A DNA stretch of 45,565 nt from Burkholderiales bacterium (GCA_026400275.1 JAPLPK010000140.1:1-45565); one strand, 5' to 3'; counted from the stretch's first letter, positions 18,191 to 27,029 are shown. The notes: a model not told the origin generated them from the sequence alone. Program-made: numbers and translations.

Positions 18191-18677
18191 CGCGGGGGTG
18201 CTGGTCAAGCCGGAGCGGGTGGCGCGTAGCGTCAGCAACCCAGGGCGCGTCGGTGTGGGCCACCAATGGGCCTATCTACCGGACGTGGCCCGCACCATGG
18301 TCGCCTTGCTGGCACGGCCAGACCCCTTGGACGCGTTTGCCACATTCCATTTCGGCGGCCACTGGGATGTCGGCGGTAGCCAGATGGCCCAGGCGATCTG
18401 TTGTGTGGTGGCCCGGCGCAGCGGCAAGACGCCGAGCATCGCCGCATTTCCTTGGTGGCTGATGCGGCTGGCTGACCCCTTCGTGGAAACGCTGCGCGAG
18501 CTGCAAGAGATGCGTTACCTGTGGTAGCAGCCGCTGCGCCTGGACAACGCCGTGCTGGTAGCGGTGCTGGGGCGCGAACCGCATACCGCGCTGGATGTGG
18601 CGGTGGAGGCGACGCTGGAGGGTCTGGGCTGCCTGCCAGTGCAGCATGGTCAGCCAGGTTTGCTATTGAATCAGTAG
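18180..18677 (+). pseudogene. Remnant of an NAD-dependent epimerase-like protein
   Basis: From about 18195 the frame reads LVKPERVARSVSNPGRVGVGHQWAYLPDVARTMVALLARPD, then FHFGGHWDVGGSQMAQAI and FPWWLMRLADPFVETLRELQEMRYLW, which fits the C-terminal half of an NmrA/epimerase-like protein. There is then an in-frame TAG at 18525-18527 directly followed by QPLRLDNAVLVAVLGREPHTALDVAVEATL, the expected continuation. The N-terminal Rossmann half is gone. Reading on past the TAG, the frame ends at 18677 inside a repeat copy. Both truncation and a nonsense mutation support loss of function. Confidence 0.8.
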
Positions 18678-18715
18678 CTGCCTGCGCAGGTAGATTATGC
18701 GCTAGAGCCCGATTT
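18662..18715 (+). repeat. Two-stem ~55-bp repeat, copy 4
   Basis: It reads GCTATTGAATCAGTAGCTGC, then CTGCGCAGGTAG, ATGCGCTAGAGCCCG and ATTT. This is one of the best-preserved copies and is close to the family form. It lies between the epimerase remnant and the convergent end of hexR. Confidence 0.88.
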
Positions 18716-18757
18716 CTTATAAATGCATGAAAGCGCTTGTTGAGCGCTTGCTGAGCG

Positions 18758-19606
18758 CTAGGTATAGCGTTTGTTGCGCAGATTGTTCTTGATCTCCTGC
18801 AGCTTGGGCTGCAGGTGTTCGCTGCCTATGCGCAGCGCCACGCAGGTGGCCAGGATGTCGACGATCATCAGGTGCAGCAGGCGCGACACCATGGGGCTGT
18901 AGCGTTCGAAGCCCTCGGGGTGGTTGGCGGCCAGATGCACATGGCCGGCCGACGCCAGTGGCGATCCGCTGGTGGTGATGACGATGGTGGTGGCGCCGTT
19001 CTTGCGCGCGATGTCGCAGGCATCCATCAGGTCGCGGGTGCGGCCCGAGTTGGAGATGATCACCACGCAGTCGCCCGTGCCCAGCATGGAGGCGCTCATC
19101 ACCTGCATATGGCCGTCGCTGTACGCGATAGCGTTCACGCCCAGGCGGAAGAACTTGTGCTGCGCGTCCTGCGCCACGATGCCAGAGTTGCCCGCGCCGT
19201 AGAACTCAATGCGTCTGCCGGTCTGGTAGGTGGCAGCCAGGATCTCGGCCGCCTTTTCCAGTGCGCTGGTGCTGGCTTCGTTGCGGTACTTCAGAAAGGC
19301 AGCGACGGTGTTGTCGATCACCTTGACCATCACGTCGCTGGTCTTGTCGTCGGTATCCACGCTGCGGTGGATAAAGGGCACGCCCTCGCTCACGCTGCCG
19401 GCCAGCTTCAGCTTGAAGTCGCTAAGCCCGTCGTAGCCCATGCTGCGGCAGAAGCGCACCACGGTGGGCTTGCTGACGTGTGCCCGGTCGGACAGTTCGC
19501 TCACCGGCAGGTTGGCGAATGCACGTGGGTCGGTCAGCACCAGCTTGCCCACGCGCTGCTCGGCGGGGGCAAGGGATGACAACGAGGCTCGGATTCTGTC
19601 TAGCAT
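18758..19606 (-). CDS. hexR: RpiR-family regulator HexR
   Basis: The ATG at 19606 (MLDRIRASLSSL) gives 282 residues, the usual HexR length. An N-terminal helix-turn-helix (~1-77; LPVSELSDRAHVSKPTVVRFCRSMGYDGLSDFK) is followed by a SIS sugar-phosphate-binding domain (~125-255; FYGAGNSGIVAQDAQHKFFRLG, ISNSGRTRDLMDA). HexR represses central carbon genes and releases DNA on binding 2-keto-3-deoxy-6-phosphogluconate. Its position directly downstream of zwf, and near tal and pgi, strongly supports HexR over other RpiR proteins. Confidence 0.93.
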   Translation of the reverse strand: MLDRIRASLSSLAPAEQRVGKLVLTDPRAFANLPVSELSDRAHVSKPTVVRFCRSMGYDGLSDFKLKLAGSVSEGVPFIHRSVDTDDKTSDVMVKVIDNTVAAFLKYRNEASTSALEKAAEILAATYQTGRRIEFYGAGNSGIVAQDAQHKFFRLGVNAIAYSDGHMQVMSASMLGTGDCVVIISNSGRTRDLMDACDIARKNGATTIVITTSGSPLASAGHVHLAANHPEGFERYSPMVSRLLHLMIVDILATCVALRIGSEHLQPKLQEIKNNLRNKRYT

Positions 19607-19637
19607 AGGTTGGCGGTCGGGGCGGACCTTAGGTGGG

Positions 19638-19757
19638 ATACCGTGGAACCGGCTTTGCCGGGCCACTGGTATCGCCCCCTGTAGGGGGTTGGCGAAAGCG
19701 ACTTGCGTCCTCGGCCCTTTGGGCCGATTCCGGGGCAGTGCGCGAAGCCTGGGGGGG
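19638..19757 (-). repeat. Long GC-rich dispersed repeat, copy B
   Basis: This is an inverted copy of the block at 14185-14312. Read on the minus strand it has CCCCCAGGCTTCGCGCA, CGCTTTCGCCAACCCCC, CAGGGGGCGATACC and GGCCCGGCAAAGCCGGTTCC in the same order, with an extra GGCCCAAAGGGCC stem. It lies between zwf and hexR, which run in the same direction, so here it could attenuate zwf-hexR read-through. Confidence 0.75.
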
Positions 19758-19759
19758 AA

Positions 19760-21220
19760 TCACGATTCTTCGCTCCAGCAGAAGCCGTCGCGCGCGATCA
19801 TGGCGCTGGAGGCGCTGGGGCCCCAGGTGCCAGCGTTGTAGGGGCGCGGGCCGGCGGCGTCGTTCTTCCAGTGTTCGATGATGGGCTCGACCCAGCGCCA
19901 GGCTTCTTCTTGCTCATCACTGCGGACGAACAGGTTCAGGCGGCCGTCCAGCACGTCCAGCAGCAGGCGTTCGTAAGCGCCCACGCGTTCCGAGCCGAAG
20001 CGTTTGTCAAAGTCCAGGTCCAGCTGCACCGGCGCCAGCGACTGGCTGGCAGATCGGCTGCGGTTGCCTTGGGCCTGGGCCAACAGGTGCAGCTCCAGTC
20101 CATCCTTGGGCTGTAGATTGATGACCAGCTGGTTGGCTGCGCCCACTGGAGCGTTGAAGATGGGGTGCGGCGTGGGCTGGAAGTTCACCACAATATGCGC
20201 ATCACGGCCGTGCAGGCGTTTGCCGGTGCGGATGTAGAAAGGCACGCCGGCCCAGCGCCAGTTGGCGATCTCGGTGCGCAGGGCGACAAAGGTTTCGGTC
20301 TGGCTGTCGGGGCTGACGCCCACTTCTTCGCGGTAGCCTGGAACCGATACGCCGCCCGACGAGCCTGCGGCGTACTGTCCACGGATCACATGCTGGGACA
20401 GAGTCTCCGGCGTCCAGGGCTTGAGCGAGCGCAGCACCTTGAGCTTTTCATCGCGGATGGCATCGGCGCCAGAGTTGATGGGCGGCTCCATGCCAATCGC
20501 GCACAGCAGTTGCAGCGCATGGTTTTGCACCATGTCGCGCAGGGCGCCGGTGTTTTCATAGAAGGCACCGCGCTTTTCCACGCCCAGGTCTTCCGCAATG
20601 GTGATCTGGATGTTGGCGATGTGCGCGCGCTTCCACAGCGGTTCGAACAAGGCATTGCCAAAACGCATGGCAAACAGGTTCTGTACCGAGGGCTTGCCCA
20701 GGTAGTGGTCGATACGGAAAACCTGGTTTTCCTTGAAGCAGCGGCCCACGGTTTCGTTGATGGCGCGGTTCGAGGCCAGGTCGTGGCCCAGCGGCTTTTC
20801 CAGCACGATGCGGGTCTTGTCGCTGTTCAGCCCGGCGGCGGCGAGTTGCTCGCAGACCGTGGTGAACAAGGCTGGCGCGGTGGCGACATACATCACCACC
20901 GAGTCAGCGTTGCGGTCTTGCAGCACCTGGGCCAGGGTGGCGTAGTCGTCGGGCTTGGACAAGTCCATGCGCTGGAATTCCAGCAGGGCCGCAAAGCGTG
21001 CGAATTCTTCGGCGTTCGGGCGCTTGGCGCCTTCCACGCTGTTGAAGCGGGACTGGATCAGCTCGCGGTACTTGGCATGGCTCAAGTCATCGCGGCCTAC
21101 GCCAATAATGCGGCCGCCTTCAGGCAGGGTGCCGTGGCGGAAGGACTGGAACAGGGCAGGCATCAGTTTGCGCCAGGCAAGGTCGCCGGTGCCGCCAAAA
21201 AGGACTAGGTCAAAGCTCAT
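19760..21220 (-). CDS. zwf: Glucose-6-phosphate 1-dehydrogenase
   Basis: The ATG at 21220 (MSFDLVLFGGTGDLAWRKL) gives 486 residues, the normal length. The nucleotide-binding motif GGTGDLA and the active-site signature RIDHYLGKPSVQNL, with its catalytic His and Lys region, are intact. It oxidises glucose 6-phosphate to 6-phosphogluconolactone, the entry to the Entner-Doudoroff and oxidative pentose phosphate routes. It is divergent from tal across a control region with candidate HexR sites, and hexR lies downstream on the same strand. Confidence 0.97.
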   Translation of the reverse strand: MSFDLVLFGGTGDLAWRKLMPALFQSFRHGTLPEGGRIIGVGRDDLSHAKYRELIQSRFNSVEGAKRPNAEEFARFAALLEFQRMDLSKPDDYATLAQVLQDRNADSVVMYVATAPALFTTVCEQLAAAGLNSDKTRIVLEKPLGHDLASNRAINETVGRCFKENQVFRIDHYLGKPSVQNLFAMRFGNALFEPLWKRAHIANIQITIAEDLGVEKRGAFYENTGALRDMVQNHALQLLCAIGMEPPINSGADAIRDEKLKVLRSLKPWTPETLSQHVIRGQYAAGSSGGVSVPGYREEVGVSPDSQTETFVALRTEIANWRWAGVPFYIRTGKRLHGRDAHIVVNFQPTPHPIFNAPVGAANQLVINLQPKDGLELHLLAQAQGNRSRSASQSLAPVQLDLDFDKRFGSERVGAYERLLLDVLDGRLNLFVRSDEQEEAWRWVEPIIEHWKNDAAGPRPYNAGTWGPSASSAMIARDGFCWSEES

Positions 21221-21248
21221 GGGGTTGCATCCAAAATGATTTCCGCAA

Positions 21249-21263
21249 TGTAACTTAGTTTCA
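21249..21263. promoter_or_regulatory. Candidate HexR operator 1 (zwf-proximal)
   Basis: TGTAACTTAGTTTCA matches 11 of 15 positions of the TGTAATTAAATTACA-type HexR site as I remember it. It lies where a repressor would block zwf initiation. Confidence 0.4.
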
Positions 21264-21362
21264 TGTTTCTGCAAATGCGGATCTGAAAAATACTTTTCTG
21301 GGTGTTGCTGCTTGGTATTTTCCCGGTTGCGCAGCAGATAAACTGGGGTTTAAGCTGAGTTC

Positions 21363-21375
21363 GTAACCTTGTTAC
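21363..21375. promoter_or_regulatory. Candidate HexR operator 2 (GTAAC-CTT-GTTAC)
   Basis: This is a perfect inverted repeat of 5-bp arms with a 3-bp centre. Its outer TAA/TTA pattern agrees with HexR-type sites, and its central place in the zwf/tal gap suits control of both directions. Confidence 0.45.
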
Positions 21376-21611
21376 TCCACCTGGGCCGGGATTTGCCTGC
21401 CGCGTGGGTAAGCTCATGGGTAAGGTTTGGTAACTTAAAAGATGTCCCTGGCGGGCGCTGGGGGCGGTTTTGTTTGTACCATTCGGCTGTTGGCGTCGGC
21501 TGCGGCGCCCGCTGGTTCAGCGAATAGAGCCTGTTACCCGCAGGCACTGGCAATCGACGCGCATGCCTGGCCGGTACGCGTGCATTTCACCTTTAACGGC
21601 AACACATTCTT

Positions 21612-22559
21612 ATGTCCCAACTCGATTCCCTCAAACAGTTCACTACCGTGGTGGCCGATACCGGCGACTTCAAGCAACTCGGCGTATTCCTGCCGACCGA
21701 CGCGACCACCAACCCGTCGCTGATCCTCAAGGCCGTGCAAAAGGCCGACTACCAGCCGCTGCTGGCCGAGGCTGTGGCCAAGTACCGTGGCCGTCCGCTG
21801 GACGAGATCACTGACCGCCTTATCGTGCGCTTTGGCTGCGAAATCCTGTCCATCGTGCCGGGACGCGTGTCCACCGAAGTGGATGCGCGCCTGAGCTTTG
21901 ATACCGCCGCCACCGTGGCCCGTGGCAAGCGCCTGATCGACATGTATGCGTCTGAGGGCATTGCCAAGGAACGCATCCTGATCAAGGTCGCGTCCACCTG
22001 GGAAGGCATCCAGGCCGCTGCCGAGCTGGAAAAAGCCGGCATCCGCACCAACCTCACGCTGCTGTTCAGCTTTGCCCAGGCTGTGGCCTGCGGCCAGGCC
22101 AAGGTGCAATTGATCTCGCCCTTTGTTGGCCGTATTTACGACTGGTACAAGAAGACCGCTGGCGCTGCCTGGGTGGAAGCCGACAACGCCGAAGCTAAAG
22201 ACCCTGGCGTGATTTCGGTGCGCAATATCTACAACTACTACAAGCGCTTCGGCATCAAGACCGAGGTCATGGGTGCGAGCTTCCGCAACGTCGGCCAGAT
22301 CACGGCGCTGGCCGGTTGCGACCTGCTGACTATCAGCCCCGATTTGCTGGCCCAGCTGGCCCAGGCCGACGCGCCACTGAGCCGCGCGCTGGACGCCCAA
22401 GCCGCCCAGGCTATGGACCTGCAGGAAGTGAAGCTGGACGAAGGGGCTTTCCGTTTCGCCCTGAACCAGGACGCCATGGCCACCGAAAAGCTGGCCGAAG
22501 GCATTCGCGGTTTTGTGACCGACGCCATCAAGCTCGACCAACTGCTGCAAGCCGCCTGA
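21612..22559 (+). CDS. tal: Transaldolase (class I, TalB type)
   Basis: The 315-residue product matches TalB length and sequence: [11 protein letters not shown] near the N-terminus, [12 protein letters not shown], and the Schiff-base lysine Lys125 in [12 protein letters not shown]. It transfers dihydroxyacetone units between sedoheptulose 7-phosphate and glyceraldehyde 3-phosphate in the non-oxidative pentose phosphate pathway. It is followed 18 bp later by pgi in the same direction. The pair probably shares a promoter in the zwf/tal gap and, by inference, HexR control. Confidence 0.97.
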   Translation: MSQLDSLKQFTTVVADTGDFKQLGVFLPTDATTNPSLILKAVQKADYQPLLAEAVAKYRGRPLDEITDRLIVRFGCEILSIVPGRVSTEVDARLSFDTAATVARGKRLIDMYASEGIAKERILIKVASTWEGIQAAAELEKAGIRTNLTLLFSFAQAVACGQAKVQLISPFVGRIYDWYKKTAGAAWVEADNAEAKDPGVISVRNIYNYYKRFGIKTEVMGASFRNVGQITALAGCDLLTISPDLLAQLAQADAPLSRALDAQAAQAMDLQEVKLDEGAFRFALNQDAMATEKLAEGIRGFVTDAIKLDQLLQAA

Positions 22560-22577
22560 GCCTAGAAAGCCCCGAAC

Positions 22578-24143
22578 ATGGACGCATTGAACCGCCCCCG
22601 CTGTGACGCCGTGCCCGCCTGGACCCAGCTCCAGGCCCAGTTTGAAAAGTCTGGTGCTGCGCTGGACCTGCGCCAGGCATTTGCTGCTGACCCGCAGCGA
22701 TTCGAGGCGTTCAGCCAGGACGCGCCCTATGTGTTTGCTGATCTGTCGAAGAACCGCATAGATGCCGTGACACAGAGCCTGCTGTTCAACCTGGCGCGCC
22801 AGTGCGGGGTGGAGCAGTACCGCGACGCCATGTTTGCGGGCGAAAAAATCAACACCACCGAAGGCCGGGCGGTGATGCACTTTTTATTAAGAAAAAGTGC
22901 TCTAGCGCAGGGAGAGTCTGCGCCAGCTGCTATCAAAAATGATCTAGCCGAGGTGCACGCCACGCTAGACGCCATGCTGGGCTTTGCCGAACAAGTGCGG
23001 GCCGACGCGGCGATCACCGACGTGGTCAACATCGGCATTGGCGGCTCCGACCTGGGGCCGCTGATGGCCACGCTGGCGCTGGACGCGTTTGCCACGCCCA
23101 CCAAGCGCATGCACTTTGTGTCCAACGTAGATGGCCACGAGCTGGCCGCGCTGCTGCCGCGCCTGAAGGTGGAGAGCACGCTGTTCCTCATCGCGTCCAA
23201 GACCTTCACTACCACCGAGACCATGACCAACGCCCGTTCGGCCAAGGCCTGGTTCGAGGCGCAGGGCGGGACCGACACAGCGCGCCACTTTGCGGCCCTG
23301 ACCACCAATGTGGCGGCGGCCAACAGCTTCGGCATCAGCACCACCTTTGGCTTCTGGGACTGGGTGGGTGGCCGCTATTCCATGTGGTCGGCGATCGGCT
23401 TGCCGATTGCCATCGCCATTGGCGCGGGCAACTTCCGCGACTTTCTGGCCGGCGCACAAGCTATGGACGAGCATTTCCGCACCGCCCCCATGGAGCAGAA
23501 CCTGCCCATCCGTTTGGGCTTGCTGGATGTGTGGTACCGCAACTTCCACGGCTTCACCAGCCGCAGCATCGCGCCGTACCACAGTGCGCTGCGCCGTTTG
23601 CCGGCCTATCTGCAACAGTTGGAGATGGAGAGCAACGGCAAGCAGGTCGATGTGCAGGGCCGTAAGCTGCCGTTTGACACCTGCCCGGTGCTATGGGGCG
23701 AGCCCGGTACCAATGGCCAGCATGCCTACTTCCAGATGCTGCACCAGGGTACCGACGTGGTGCCGGTGGAATTTGTCGCCGTGAAGAAGCCGCGCCACAG
23801 CCTACCGGGCCACCACAACATCTTGCTTGCCAATGTGGTTGCGCAGGCCCAGGCCTTGATGGTGGGCAAGGAAGATGCGGGCGGCCACCGCAATTTCCCG
23901 GGCAACCGCCCCAGCACCTTCTTGCTGCTGGACGACCTGACGCCCGCCAGCTTGGGCGCTCTGATTGCGCTGCAAGAGCACCGCGTGTTCGTCAGCGGCG
24001 CGCTGTGGGGCATCAACAGCTTCGACCAGTGGGGCGTGGAGCTGGGCAAGGTGCTAGCCAAGGACATCGAGCCTCGGCTGCTTTCGGGCGACGTGGCGGG
24101 GCTGGACAGCTCTACCGCCGGTCTGTTGAGCAAGCTGCGCTGA
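22578..24143 (+). CDS. pgi: Glucose-6-phosphate isomerase with in-frame repeat insertion
   Basis: The 521-residue enzyme interconverts glucose and fructose 6-phosphates. Catalytic signatures are intact: GIGGSDLGP, the Glu and His in WGEPGTNGQHAYFQMLHQGT, and the C-terminal Lys in WGINSFDQWGVELGK. Residues ~102-123 (FLLRKSALAQGESAPAAIKNDL) follow the conserved GRAVMH and are encoded by an AT-rich stretch. The stretch is a reverse copy of the ~55-bp intergenic repeat (22891-22946). The reading frame is kept, so the repeat is translated as a surface loop before AEVHATLDAML. The enzyme is probably still active, because the region corresponds to a variable loop. Confidence 0.96.
   Translation: MDALNRPRCDAVPAWTQLQAQFEKSGAALDLRQAFAADPQRFEAFSQDAPYVFADLSKNRIDAVTQSLLFNLARQCGVEQYRDAMFAGEKINTTEGRAVMHFLLRKSALAQGESAPAAIKNDLAEVHATLDAMLGFAEQVRADAAITDVVNIGIGGSDLGPLMATLALDAFATPTKRMHFVSNVDGHELAALLPRLKVESTLFLIASKTFTTTETMTNARSAKAWFEAQGGTDTARHFAALTTNVAAANSFGISTTFGFWDWVGGRYSMWSAIGLPIAIAIGAGNFRDFLAGAQAMDEHFRTAPMEQNLPIRLGLLDVWYRNFHGFTSRSIAPYHSALRRLPAYLQQLEMESNGKQVDVQGRKLPFDTCPVLWGEPGTNGQHAYFQMLHQGTDVVPVEFVAVKKPRHSLPGHHNILLANVVAQAQALMVGKEDAGGHRNFPGNRPSTFLLLDDLTPASLGALIALQEHRVFVSGALWGINSFDQWGVELGKVLAKDIEPRLLSGDVAGLDSSTAGLLSKLR
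22891..22946 (-). repeat. Two-stem ~55-bp repeat, copy 5, inside pgi
   Basis: On the minus strand it reads GATCATTTTTGATAGCAGC, then TGGCGCAGAC, CCTGCGCTAGAGCAC and TTTTTC, matching the family over both stems. It lies wholly within the coding sequence and keeps the frame. It is the only coding copy among the nine seen. Confidence 0.82.
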
Positions 24144-24157
24144 AGCTTCTGCCGTTA

Positions 24158-24174
24158 AGGCGTTCTAGACGCCT
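24158..24174. terminator. Weak hairpin between convergent pgi and epimerase genes
   Basis: AGGCGT-TCTAG-ACGCCT forms a 6-bp stem with a 5-base loop. There is no clear T-tract on either side, so intrinsic termination is uncertain. Confidence 0.35.
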
Positions 24175-24205
24175 ATGCCCTTGGCTGTTCCAGGCGCCCA
24201 TGGCT

Positions 24206-25153
24206 TCAGCTTAGCTGTGTGAAATAGGAGATAGTCTTCTGTAGGCCTTCATTCAGCGGGATCGTGGGCGACCAGTCCAGTATCTGGCGGGCCAGCGTCA
24301 GGTCGGGTTTGCGCTGGCGCGGGTCGTCGGCGGGCATGGGCAGGTGGACGATCTTGGATTGGGTGCCTGTCAGGGCGATGACTTGCTCGGCCAGTTCCCG
24401 CATGCTGAACTCTCCGGGGTTGCCAATGTTCACCGGGCCAGTGAATTCGTCCGGGCTGTCCATCATGCGGATCATGGCTTCCAGCAAGTCGTCTACATAG
24501 CAGAAGCTGCGCGTCTGGCCGCCGTCGCCATACAACGTGATGTCCTTGCCCTGCAGGGCTTGCATGATGAAGTTGCTGACCACGCGGCCATCGTCCGGGT
24601 GCATGCGGGGCCCGTAGGTATTGAAGATGCGTACCACCTTGATACGCAGCTGGTGTTGGCGGTGGTAGTCGAAGAACAGGGTTTCTGCACAACGCTTGCC
24701 TTCGTCGTAGCAACTGCGTATGCCGATAGGGTTCACGCGGCCCCAGTACGACTCCTGCTGCGGATGTACTTCGGGGTCGCCATACACCTCGGAGGTGGAT
24801 GCCTGCAGAATCTTGGCTTTGCAGCGCTTGGCCAGCCCCAGCATATTGATGGCGCCATGCACACTGGTCTTGGTGGTCTGCACCGGATCGTGCTGGTAGT
24901 GCACCGGACTGGCAGGGCAGGCCAGGTTGTAGATCTCGTCCACCTCCACATACAGCGGAAAGGTCACGTCGTGGCGCATCAGCCCGAAGTTGCTCTTGTT
25001 CAGCAGATGGGCCACATTGCTCCTGCTACCGGTGTAGAAGTTGTCCACACACAGCACATCGTCGCCGCGCGCTACCAGGCGGTCACACAAATGGCTGCCT
25101 AGAAAGCCTGCGCCACCGGTGACCAAAATTCTCTTTTTCGACTTTTCACGCAT
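24206..25153 (-). CDS. Extended-SDR nucleotide-sugar enzyme, UDP-glucuronate decarboxylase (UXS) type
   Basis: The ATG at 25153 follows AAGGAG and gives 315 residues. It has [15 protein letters not shown] for NAD binding, the Thr/Ser triad region [17 protein letters not shown], and the catalytic YDEGK motif. It also has the UXS-like stretches [28 protein letters not shown] and [21 protein letters not shown] enzymes convert UDP-glucuronate to UDP-xylose for surface polysaccharides. No glycosyltransferase or UDP-glucose dehydrogenase gene is adjacent. Another UDP-sugar epimerase specificity cannot be excluded, but these motifs favour UXS. Confidence 0.88.
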   Translation of the reverse strand: MREKSKKRILVTGGAGFLGSHLCDRLVARGDDVLCVDNFYTGSRSNVAHLLNKSNFGLMRHDVTFPLYVEVDEIYNLACPASPVHYQHDPVQTTKTSVHGAINMLGLAKRCKAKILQASTSEVYGDPEVHPQQESYWGRVNPIGIRSCYDEGKRCAETLFFDYHRQHQLRIKVVRIFNTYGPRMHPDDGRVVSNFIMQALQGKDITLYGDGGQTRSFCYVDDLLEAMIRMMDSPDEFTGPVNIGNPGEFSMRELAEQVIALTGTQSKIVHLPMPADDPRQRKPDLTLARQILDWSPTIPLNEGLQKTISYFTQLS

Positions 25154-25462
25154 GCCGTCTCCTTGATGGGGGTTCACGGACCCGATAGGCTACCTCTCTG
25201 GTGCCAGCATAAGGCGTATAGGTGGTAAACGTCACATAAGCCGGGCCTAGTGCGTTACCCGCGCTTATTTCTATTACATCGGCTTTACCGCGCCTGTACC
25301 GGGCAGACAGTTTGGGTCGCTTCAATGGCGTTGTGCAGGTGCTGCCGGTCTTGTGCCCGGTACGCAATTCGTTTTTCAGCATCTCCCCGCTGCCTGTGCA
25401 AGCGGGCATGCGGAGCCCTTGTAGCGCAATGGGCGTGGCGGCTCCATCACCAAGGAATAGGT
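25154..25462. other. Divergent intergenic region
   Basis: This 309-bp gap separates the UXS-type gene (minus) and the outer-membrane protein gene (plus). I see no gene, repeat or clear hairpin in it. It must carry promoters in both directions. AAGGAATAG just before 25463 is the ribosome-binding site of the barrel gene. Confidence 0.4.
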
Positions 25463-26113
25463 ATGAAATTGAACGCTGTATTTGCCACTTTGGCGCCGTT
25501 GGGTCTGGTCTTAGCCGTGCCCCTGGCCTACGCGGCCGACCCGTCGGGCGATGTGTATGTGGGCGGTGGCTTATCCATGAGCCGTGCATCGGGCCTGGGC
25601 GGAAAGATCGATTCGGCGCTGGCCAACCAGGGCGTGACCAGCAGCAGCTCTGCCGATGGCAGCAGCACCAACCCGAATTTCCGCCTGGGCTACCGCGTCA
25701 GTCCGAACGTGGCCGTGGAAGCCAGCTATGACCGGGTGGGCAAGATGGACGTGCAGTCTGGCGTTTCGTCCCCTTCGGCCGATAGCGCGGCGGGCTCCTG
25801 GAAGGCCCACGGCCTGGGCCTGCACGTACTGGGCATTGCGCCTATTGACAACAAATGGTCGCTCTATGGCCGCCTTGGGGTTGAGCGCTGGAAGACCAAC
25901 CTGGACCTGTCATCCACCAGCGGCTCCACCAACTATTCGGGCAGCAGCACGCACACCTCGCTGGCCCTAGGTGCTGGCGCAGCCTATGCCATCACGCCGA
26001 ACGTGGACGTCACGGGGGAACTGGTGCACTACACCCATGTGGGGGACGACACCAACACCGGTCGCACCGGCCTGAACCAGTTCAACCTGGGCCTGCGCTA
26101 CCACTTCATGTGA
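25463..26113 (+). CDS. Outer-membrane beta-barrel protein (OmpA/OmpW-like porin-type)
   Basis: The ATG at 25463 follows AAGGA and begins a signal peptide (MKLNAVFATLAPLGLVLAVPLAYAA), giving 216 residues. The mature part is a small barrel: DVYVGGGLSMS, FRLGYRVSPNVAVEASYDRVG, WSLYGRLGVERWKT, LALGAGAAYAITPNVDVTGELVHYTHVG and the terminal strand FNLGLRYHFM ending near an aromatic residue. It has eight-strand OmpA-like barrel features but no peptidoglycan-binding OmpA C-terminal domain. It probably serves as a surface or adhesion protein. Its last 8 bp overlap the convergent LysR gene. Confidence 0.82.
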   Translation: MKLNAVFATLAPLGLVLAVPLAYAADPSGDVYVGGGLSMSRASGLGGKIDSALANQGVTSSSSADGSSTNPNFRLGYRVSPNVAVEASYDRVGKMDVQSGVSSPSADSAAGSWKAHGLGLHVLGIAPIDNKWSLYGRLGVERWKTNLDLSSTSGSTNYSGSSTHTSLALGAGAAYAITPNVDVTGELVHYTHVGDDTNTGRTGLNQFNLGLRYHFM

Positions 26114-27029
26114 GCTCAGACCGTGGTGGCTGGATGTGCGGCGTGATGACCTGCGCCAGCCAGTCCATCACGGTGCGTACCCGCTTGGACAGGTTGCGCC
26201 TGTGGGCGTAGAGCAAGGTGAGTGGCATCGGCCGGGGCACAAAGTCGGGCAGCACCTCGACCAGCAAGCCCTGACTTAGCAGCTTCTTGAGTCCCGTGTC
26301 CGGCACCTGGATCAGCCCCAGTCCCGCAAGGCAGGCAGAGGTATAGGCTTCTCCGTTGTTGACGGTCACGGCGCCGGCCATGGGCAGATAGTGGTCTTGC
26401 GTGCCGATGGCGTATTCAAAGCCCATGGGCTTGGCACCCAGTGTGCTGGCGTAATGCACCAGTTGGTGTCCGGCCAGGTCTTCCAGAGATTGCGGGTGTC
26501 CGTAGCGCTGCAGATAGGCTGGGCTGGCGCAGTTGCGCATGCGCATGGCGCCCAATGGCCGGACGACCAGGCTAGGGTCCAGCACAGGGCCGCCACGCAG
26601 CACGCAGTCAAAACCTTCGCGCACCAGATCCACCCGGCGCTCCGTACTGCTCAGCTCCACCTCCAGCAGGGGGTGGACCTGCAGCAGCTCGGGCAGGCGG
26701 GGGATGACGATGTCACGCGCCATGCCCGTGGCCATGTCCACCCGCACGCGCCCGCGCAAAGCCTGCACGCCAGGCTGTTGGAACATGGTCTGCAGGTCTT
26801 CCATATCGGCCAGCAGGTCTTTGCTGCGCTCGTAAAAGGTTTGCCCATCTTGGGTCAGCTGCACCCGGCGCGTGGTGCGGTGCAGCAGGCGTGTGCCCAG
26901 TTGGTTCTCCAGCTGTTGCACTGCCGTGGAGACGCTGGCTTTGGGCAGGCCCAGGGCGTCAGCGGCCTGGGTAAAGCTGGCCAGCTCCGCCACCCGGGTG
27001 AAGATGTGCATGCGGTCTACAGGGTTCAT
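26106..27029 (-). CDS. LysR-family transcriptional regulator
   Basis: The 307-residue product has an N-terminal winged helix (~5-60; FTRVAELASFTQAADALGLPKASVSTAVQQLENQLGTRLLHRTTRRV) and a C-terminal effector domain typical of the AaeR/DsdC-like subgroup (RVRVDMATGMARDIVIPRLPELL). It is divergent from the SDR gene at 27133, which LysR proteins of this layout commonly control. The ATG at 27029 is the only good start. The effector is unknown. Confidence 0.92.
   Translation of the reverse strand: MNPVDRMHIFTRVAELASFTQAADALGLPKASVSTAVQQLENQLGTRLLHRTTRRVQLTQDGQTFYERSKDLLADMEDLQTMFQQPGVQALRGRVRVDMATGMARDIVIPRLPELLQVHPLLEVELSSTERRVDLVREGFDCVLRGGPVLDPSLVVRPLGAMRMRNCASPAYLQRYGHPQSLEDLAGHQLVHYASTLGAKPMGFEYAIGTQDHYLPMAGAVTVNNGEAYTSACLAGLGLIQVPDTGLKKLLSQGLLVEVLPDFVPRPMPLTLLYAHRRNLSKRVRTVMDWLAQVITPHIQPPRSELT

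Larger units (their letters stand above)
21221..21611. promoter_or_regulatory. zwf/tal divergent control region
   Basis: This 391-bp gap should contain the promoters of zwf and tal-pgi. It carries several TGTAAC/GTTAC-like elements: TGTAACTTAGTTTCA at 21249-21263, 29 bp before zwf; a perfect GTAAC-CTT-GTTAC palindrome at 21363-21375; and half sites GTAAG and GTAAC at 21420-21434. No small gene or structured RNA is apparent in the remainder. Confidence 0.6.
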
